Under the pieces are notes generated by a model, which did no database searches, was not told where the DNA came from, and was given only the letters and a program-made list of their open reading frames with translations. Below, piece after piece: positions 60,214-64,000 of a stretch of 64,000 bases of DNA (positions are counted from its first letter, which is position 1; each line of letters begins with the position of its first letter). Source of the DNA: Clostridioides sp. ES-S-0054-01 (lineage in GTDB: Bacteria > Bacillota > Clostridia > Peptostreptococcales > Peptostreptococcaceae); the NCBI GenBank assembly GCA_021561035.1, contig CP067346.1, forward strand, positions 3,069,001 to 3,133,000. Reading direction: 5' to 3'. The position numbers were made by a program, and so were the translations under genes.

Positions 60214-61560
60214 TTAATCTTTTATCTTTTTATAATAGTACATATATTCCCCAGCCAATGATTTTACATCAATCTGCTCCCATGTTCCTCCATGTAATTT
60301 ATTTATTTCTTCTGCCGAATCTAGCACTGAATATATTACAGTATTCTTTTTTAATCTAGGAACCATTAAATACTTACCTCCATCATCTATATACAGAGTG
60401 TTTTCAATTATCTTAATTAAATCTTTTTCGTCTATATCAGAAATTTGAACACCTCCTACAGAACAAATCTCACCGTTATAAAATTTATAAGTATTTCTAC
60501 CATTTTCTAATAATAAATTGCCCTTTGCACAATGTATAAAGTCATCCGCTTCAGCAAAACATGTTAACATTATATTGTTAGTTTCATTTGCCTTGATTAC
60601 ATATATCTTATGTTCATTAAGTGAATCACTTTCTAAAGTATCAATATTACTATTCATCAATACAATATTGCAATTCTCTAAAATATCTCCATAAAAAATG
60701 GAATACGCTTCTTCTTTTCTACCTTGCATATTCTCATAAGTATCATAATCAACATTTTTATAATACTGACCACATCTAGTAATTCTTGCAGTTATCTGGC
60801 TATGGTACATTTTTTCAAACATAAATCCACAATATCCACATTGGTCTACTATAAGATTCATAATAAGGTTAAAACCAAATCCTTTATTATTTATACCGAT
60901 TTCTCTTATTTCTTCTATTCTCACATTATTTAAACTGACACCAGTAGTAATCTCTATTCCATTTTTACATTCGTAAATCTTGCTACTAGAAAGCATCGAT
61001 TTTTCTCCTATCTTCATACCAAGACCACATGAAGTAACAATAATATCATTGCCAGTTGAATAATCTGGAATCTCAATTCCTGTCCCTGAAAATCCAGAAA
61101 TAAACAGGTGTTCAAAATGAGATAGGCATTGTGTTCCTTCATACTCTTTAATAGCAGATACATTTTTAGGTAATATTTTTTCTATATCATGACTATCGTG
61201 ATAAAAATTAATATTTTTGATACATTGACTTTTTCCTGTCAATGTAATAATGCTCATATTAGAAACTCCTCGGGTTATAAAATTGGTTGTTCCTATGATT
61301 GATTGTTTGCTATCTGAATTTGATAATTGAGTATCTCCTCCATAATAAGAATCTCCTTGAAGTGTTATTTGCTGACCAATTTTAATACCTTCTTCAAATA
61401 AATAATTGCCTTTTGGAAAGTATATAATGGAACCTTCTAATGACTTATCAGAAACAATATCTTGTATCATATTACTTACATCATATTTTCCAGTAATGTC
61501 TATTTTACTGTTTAATTCCAGTACATTAATCCAATCTGGAGTTTTAGTTTCAATTTTCAT
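60214..61560 (-). CDS. Right-handed beta-helix protein C (pectate-lyase-like fold)
   Basis: A 448-residue paralogue and probably the first of the transcript (AGAGGAGGAATTAATC ahead of ATG). It shares TPDWINVLELNSKIDITGKYDVSNMIQDIV, IIYFPKGNYLFEEGIKIGQQITLQGDS, RGVSNMSIITLTGKSQCIKNINFYHDSHDI, FEHLFISGFSGTGIEIPDYSTGNDIIVTSCGLGMKIG, and ITRCGQYYKNVDYDTYENMQGRKEEAYSIFYGDILENCNIVLMNSN. The C-terminal end KLHGGTWEQIDVKSLAGEYMYYYKKIKD is the same tag as in B. No signal peptide or wall anchor. Function unknown. Confidence 0.8.
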   Translation of the reverse strand: MKIETKTPDWINVLELNSKIDITGKYDVSNMIQDIVSDKSLEGSIIYFPKGNYLFEEGIKIGQQITLQGDSYYGGDTQLSNSDSKQSIIGTTNFITRGVSNMSIITLTGKSQCIKNINFYHDSHDIEKILPKNVSAIKEYEGTQCLSHFEHLFISGFSGTGIEIPDYSTGNDIIVTSCGLGMKIGEKSMLSSSKIYECKNGIEITTGVSLNNVRIEEIREIGINNKGFGFNLIMNLIVDQCGYCGFMFEKMYHSQITARITRCGQYYKNVDYDTYENMQGRKEEAYSIFYGDILENCNIVLMNSNIDTLESDSLNEHKIYVIKANETNNIMLTCFAEADDFIHCAKGNLLLENGRNTYKFYNGEICSVGGVQISDIDEKDLIKIIENTLYIDDGGKYLMVPRLKKNTVIYSVLDSAEEINKLHGGTWEQIDVKSLAGEYMYYYKKIKD

Positions 61561-61825
61561 GATTAATTCCTCCTCTTTAGAGTTAAATTATTTTTACAGA
61601 AACAAATTTTTTTGACTATAACTGAAGTGACTTTTACTCTCTTTTGGAATTTTGAGAGGACAATTTTCATTTTTATAATATAATTATAATTTAATTATAT
61701 TTTCCACTATTGCTAAGTTATTCTTAATTTTTCAATACAAATTTTATATAATGATTAAAATAGTTAAGCTTTGTATCAATATGATTTAATACCAATAAAA
61801 AAACACTCATTCTAAACTATCCCCC

Positions 61826-61895
61826 TCTTAGGAAACAGTTGAAATATGTAAAACTGTCTAAAACAGTGGGTATAGTTCAGCTCAGAGTGACTCTT
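61826..61895. mobile_element. IS605/IStron-like sequence fragment, left part
   Basis: Segment AACAGTTGAAATATG...CTAAAACAGTGGGTATAG then TTCAGCTCAGAGTGACTC looks like the structured noncoding part of IS200/IS605-family elements (3' region of tnpB/omega RNA). The matching right part lies at 62155-62245. The remaining sequence of 61561-61825 is AT-rich, holding the promoter of the beta-helix genes. I offer this from remembered patterns; it needs a database comparison. Confidence 0.3.
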
Positions 61896-61897
61896 CT

Positions 61898-62128
61898 TTA
61901 GATATTATCATCAATATCAATTATACACTTATTACATTTATTACAATAAAATGCTTTAGCCTTAGAACCTTTTAAAAAAGAGAATTTTGCTAAAGCTATT
62001 CCATCTTTACCAGTAGAATTACATAAGATACCAGAATCTCCATTTTCAGGAGTCCAACACAATATCTCACTACTATTCTTTATGTACCCTACTTTCATTT
62101 TAGACTTACAAAATGGGCAGATAATAAT
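61898..62128 (-). CDS. Small zinc-ribbon protein (DUF6487/PF20097-like), non-ATG start
   Basis: About 76 residues: ICPFCKSKMKVGYIKNSSEIL then a GDSGILCNS region and AFYCNKCNKCIIDIDD, giving two CxxC pairs that should bind zinc. PF20097-type proteins have this CPYC...CxxCxK pattern. An ATG-initiated reading would begin only at 62098 and lose the first CxxC. Extending to the in-frame ATT at 62128 or 62125, five to eight bases after AAGGAG, restores it; so the start is a rare ATT or a mutated ATG. It lies between two IS605-like fragments. Confidence 0.6.
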   Translation of the reverse strand: MIICPFCKSKMKVGYIKNSSEILCWTPENGDSGILCNSTGKDGIALAKFSFLKGSKAKAFYCNKCNKCIIDIDDNI

Positions 62129-62154
62129 ACCAACTCCTTAACAAATTATCTTAA

Positions 62155-62245
62155 GGTCTAACTGGGTCAAACCATGAACCACTTATAGGTTCCTGAAACT
62201 CCCACGCCTAAAGGCACGGGGTTCTTAGGTACTACATGAATTTCT
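62155..62245. mobile_element. IS605-like end with hairpin, right part
   Basis: CTAACTGGGTCAAACCATG followed by AACCACTTATAGGTTCCTG, then CTCCCACGCCTAAAGGCACG and GGGTTCTTAGGTAC. The CCCACGCC/GGCACGGG imperfect stem near TAAAG and the GGGTTCTTAGG tail are what I recall as the right end of IS200/IS605-family elements in clostridia. No tnpA or tnpB gene is present. It abuts the broken end of the QueG-like gene. Confidence 0.45.
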
Positions 62246-62295
62246 ATAATACTCTTAGTTACAATAAATCATAACCTACAACATATTATCACTAA

Positions 62296-62709
62296 TCATA
62301 TTCCGTAATAATCACCCATAAATCCAATACCACTAATATTTGCTATTGTCTTATGTGGTAAAGGGCTAATCCCTGATTGCATTTCTGGATTAATATAAGC
62401 TTTTTCAAAATATCCATGTTCTAGATTATTTTTCTCTGATTGAGAATATGCTCTATATCCTTTACTTTGAATATATTTTGAAATCCAATCAGCTAACTCT
62501 TCTACTTTTTCCTCTTTTTCCAAGAACTCATCACTATCTGTAGGTAAGTTATTGTATATATCTGTAATAAATTTTTTCGATAACCCTATACAAAATAAAA
62601 TTGCTTTAGAGAAACCTTGTGTTTGACTTGTTGGAAATTCAGATATATCAACAAAACGAACAATATCTACACCTTTACTGTATAAAATAGATTTTAATTC
62701 ATCATTCAT
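62296..62709 (-). pseudogene. Truncated epoxyqueuosine reductase (QueG)-like protein
   Basis: A 137-residue N-terminal fragment of a QueG-like iron-sulfur/cobalamin protein. Visible: GVDIVRFVDISEFP at the start, GFSKAILFCIGLSKKFI, and PLPHKTIANISGIGFMGDY near the end, matching the PHK-TIA-x-x-aGiGWiG motif that precedes the NLLVTEEYGS and CGxCxxCxxxCP cluster region. The frame stops at 62296 right after that motif, so the catalytic and Fe-S parts are missing. The IS605-like end at 62155-62245 lies just beyond, suggesting that element's insertion and loss cut the gene. GGGAGGAGTCAAAT precedes its ATG. Confidence 0.7.
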
Positions 62710-62768
62710 ATTTGACTCCTCCCATAGATAAAAATAATATTATATATTAGTAGAATTTACTATTCTAA

Positions 62769-63515
62769 TTACGTTAACCAATACTTTGTACATTCTTTAT
62801 TTCTACTCATAAAACCATATTCAATTAAATATCTTCTAATTGTTGCAAAATCACCATATATAGATTCTAAAATCTGATTAACTTCCTTTTCTGAATATTG
62901 CTTCCCACGCTCAAATTGTTCCAAAATCTTAGATAAAATTACGACCTTTTTCTTTTCTTTTGAAGAAAATACTTTTAATTTTAAAGGATTCATACTTTCA
63001 AATGATGTATCTAAAATGTGTTTTCTCTCTTCTTCAGTTACTACATATCTTTCATCTACCATTCTAGCATGTTCATGGATTGGTATTATAGTGCTACCTT
63101 TATTAGATTTATCTTCAAATACAGATTCATATAGTGCTAAATATAACTTAGCTTGTTTTGCTTTTTCTCTGAACATAAATTTTTGATGACGTATAGTAGA
63201 GGTGGACACTCCAACCTTTTTTGCGATTTCCTTATCTGGTAAATCACTAATAAATAATTGAAATAATTGTTTTTGATTTTCAGTCAGTGTGTTGTACTTT
63301 GAATCACTATTAAGTAATTGCTCTAAATAATCACTATGTTCTAATTCCATATGAAGTTCAATAGCTTTTGAAGCTTCAAAGAATCTATTACCTATTTTAT
63401 ATATTTCTCCTACTTCATATGTTTTTGTACATTTAATACAACTATAACAATTTAAATCATGATTAAATATATAGCCTCGTTTAATATCATCGATAGAAAG
63501 ATTTTCAATTTTCAT
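62769..63515 (-). CDS. HTH and DUF2087-domain regulator
   Basis: A 248-residue regulator. Residues about 18-60 carry a zinc-ribbon-like CYSCIKCTKTYEVGEIYKIGNRFFEASKAIELHMELEH; residues about 75-125 form a LuxR/sigma-70-region-4-like helix-turn-helix (TLTENQKQLFQLFISDLPDKEIAKKVGVSTSTIRHQKFMFREKAKQAKLYL); and the C-terminal part (KVVILSKILEQFERGKQYSEKEVNQILESIYGDFATIRRYLIEYGFMSR) is DUF2087, also thought to bind DNA. Single gene with GGAGGTGCTGAC ahead of ATG. Its target is unknown; the truncated QueG-like gene lies immediately downstream. Confidence 0.85.
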   Translation of the reverse strand: MKIENLSIDDIKRGYIFNHDLNCYSCIKCTKTYEVGEIYKIGNRFFEASKAIELHMELEHSDYLEQLLNSDSKYNTLTENQKQLFQLFISDLPDKEIAKKVGVSTSTIRHQKFMFREKAKQAKLYLALYESVFEDKSNKGSTIIPIHEHARMVDERYVVTEEERKHILDTSFESMNPLKLKVFSSKEKKKVVILSKILEQFERGKQYSEKEVNQILESIYGDFATIRRYLIEYGFMSRNKECTKYWLT

Positions 63516-63753
63516 GTCAGCACCTCCATTTCATAATTTACATTTTTCATAAATATATTATATTAAAGTTTATTAATATAGTCAACATTTTTAATTTTTG
63601 TTTATAAAATCTAATTATTTATTAATTTGAAATTACAAAATACAAAAATATATTTAAACAAAACTATTTAAATTTTTAGCTATACGAATACTTATTTATT
63701 CTATTTACTATTAAGTGTTTTTCTATATAAATCTAACCAATATTTACAAAATA

Positions 63754-63792
63754 AAAAGAACTCCTTAATTTATAATTAAAGAATTCTTTTTT
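63754..63792 (-). terminator. Terminator of the gene at the right edge
   Basis: AAAAGAACTCCTTAATT (63754-63770) pairs with AATTAAAGAATTCTTTT (63774-63790), with two G-T pairs in one orientation; a T-run follows leftwards. It is about 70 nt past the stop at 63863. The remainder of 63516-63862 is AT-rich with no other element recognised. Confidence 0.75.
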
Positions 63793-63862
63793 ATACAACA
63801 AATCTATACAATCAATCTTATAAAACATAAATTTATAAATATTAATCTTGTATTTTAGTTCT

Positions 63863-64000
63863 TTATTTAAACTCAATTACAGTATCCTTCCCACCTTCAA
63901 CACTATTTCCTACATTATATGTATTCATATTGTACTCTGAATGATTAGTTATTGTAACTGGAGTAATAAGTGATATACCCTTTGATTCAATCAAAGAACG
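63863..64000 (-). CDS. 3' end of an unidentified protein, cut by the window edge
   Basis: The last 45 codons read RSLIESKGISLITPV, TITNHSEYNMNTYNV, GNSVEGGKDTVIEFK, then stop. The start lies beyond the right edge. I do not recognise the family. The short Ser/Gly-rich tail suggests a beta-rich enzyme or binding protein. A likely terminator follows at 63754-63792. Confidence 0.75.
   Translation of the reverse strand, partial: RSLIESKGISLITPVTITNHSEYNMNTYNVGNSVEGGKDTVIEFK

Noticed and set aside
57188-61560. Prophage or tailocin tail module
   Set aside because: Only the C-terminal tag hints at it; no baseplate, sheath, tape measure, holin or terminase genes lie nearby, so I keep it as a question and not a feature.
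62155-62245. tRNA-like or riboswitch hairpin at CCCACGCCTAAAGG
   Set aside because: No cloverleaf or aptamer core; the pattern fits an IS200/IS605 end better.
1-64000. tRNA and rRNA genes
   Set aside because: I looked for GTTCGA-type T-loop motifs and 16S/23S conserved strings on both strands and saw none. A covariance-model scan would be needed to be certain.

Overview
The window is low-GC Firmicute DNA that I read as a Clostridioides difficile chromosome or that of a very close relative. The reasons are its AT-rich codon use, AGGAGG-type ribosome binding sites, a CWB2-type surface protein, a type I-B CRISPR-Cas locus whose repeat begins GTTTTATATTAAC, and a gene neighbourhood (nrdEF, a B12/iron ABC transporter, a keto-deoxy sugar acid cluster, an SH3b L,D-transpeptidase, a mannosylglycerate-type PTS) that matches what I remember of that species. 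Most genes lie on the minus strand. I saw no tRNA or rRNA genes.

Layout. 1-2423: 5' part of a CWB2 surface protein gene running off the left edge. 2682-3509: a decayed rlmA-like methyltransferase. 3843-4271: a GNAT acetyltransferase. 4333-14629: complete type I-B CRISPR-Cas system (array of 10 intact repeats plus one degenerate terminal repeat, leader, cas2-cas1-cas4-cas3-cas5-cas7-cas8b-cas6, and a WYL regulator in front of cas6). 14862-20453: Bce-type antimicrobial-peptide detoxification module (response regulator, histidine kinase, UppP, ABC ATPase, ABC permease) with a likely regulator binding site in front of uppP. 20767-24042: sulfonate/nitrate-type ABC transporter led by a cysteine-rich hydrogenase-like protein. 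24437-28222: GyrI-like protein and class Ib ribonucleotide reductase (nrdE, nrdF) behind two NrdR-box-like sites. 28702-29427: pentapeptide-repeat protein. 29475-30605: damaged IS3-family element.

30784-34612: cobalamin-riboswitch-controlled ABC uptake operon. 34677-40488: sugar-acid catabolism (aldolase, FAH-family hydrolase, two-part UxaA-type dehydratase, KdgT permease) diverging from an IclR regulator, with a 33-nt near-palindrome between them. 40629-40766: a remnant of an iron alcohol dehydrogenase. 40945-42648: L,D-transpeptidase and a DUF434 protein. 42927-46191: redox cluster (HxlR regulator, CcdA-TlpA fusion, FAD disulfide reductase); a nearly identical 23-nt motif precedes the first and last genes. 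46485-52982: GH38 mannosidase, split fructose-type PTS and a PRD regulator. 53142-56852: GRP/EamA-like transporter, C_GCAxxG_C_C protein, TDT/SLAC1 transporter, DUF1848 protein. 57188-61560: three tandem right-handed beta-helix paralogues with a tail-fibre-like C-terminal motif. 61898-63515: small zinc-ribbon gene flanked by IS605-like end sequence, a truncated QueG-like gene, and a DUF2087 regulator. 63863-64000: 3' end of an unidentified gene.

The main functional themes are defence (CRISPR-Cas), envelope stress and peptidoglycan (Bce-UppP module, L,D-transpeptidase, surface protein) and inducible carbon and cofactor uptake units, each with a visible candidate regulatory signal. The best leads for something undescribed are the beta-helix triplet, the hydrogenase-like protein in the ABC transporter operon, the crossed inverted repeats in the CRISPR leader, and the paired operator-like motifs of the redox cluster.
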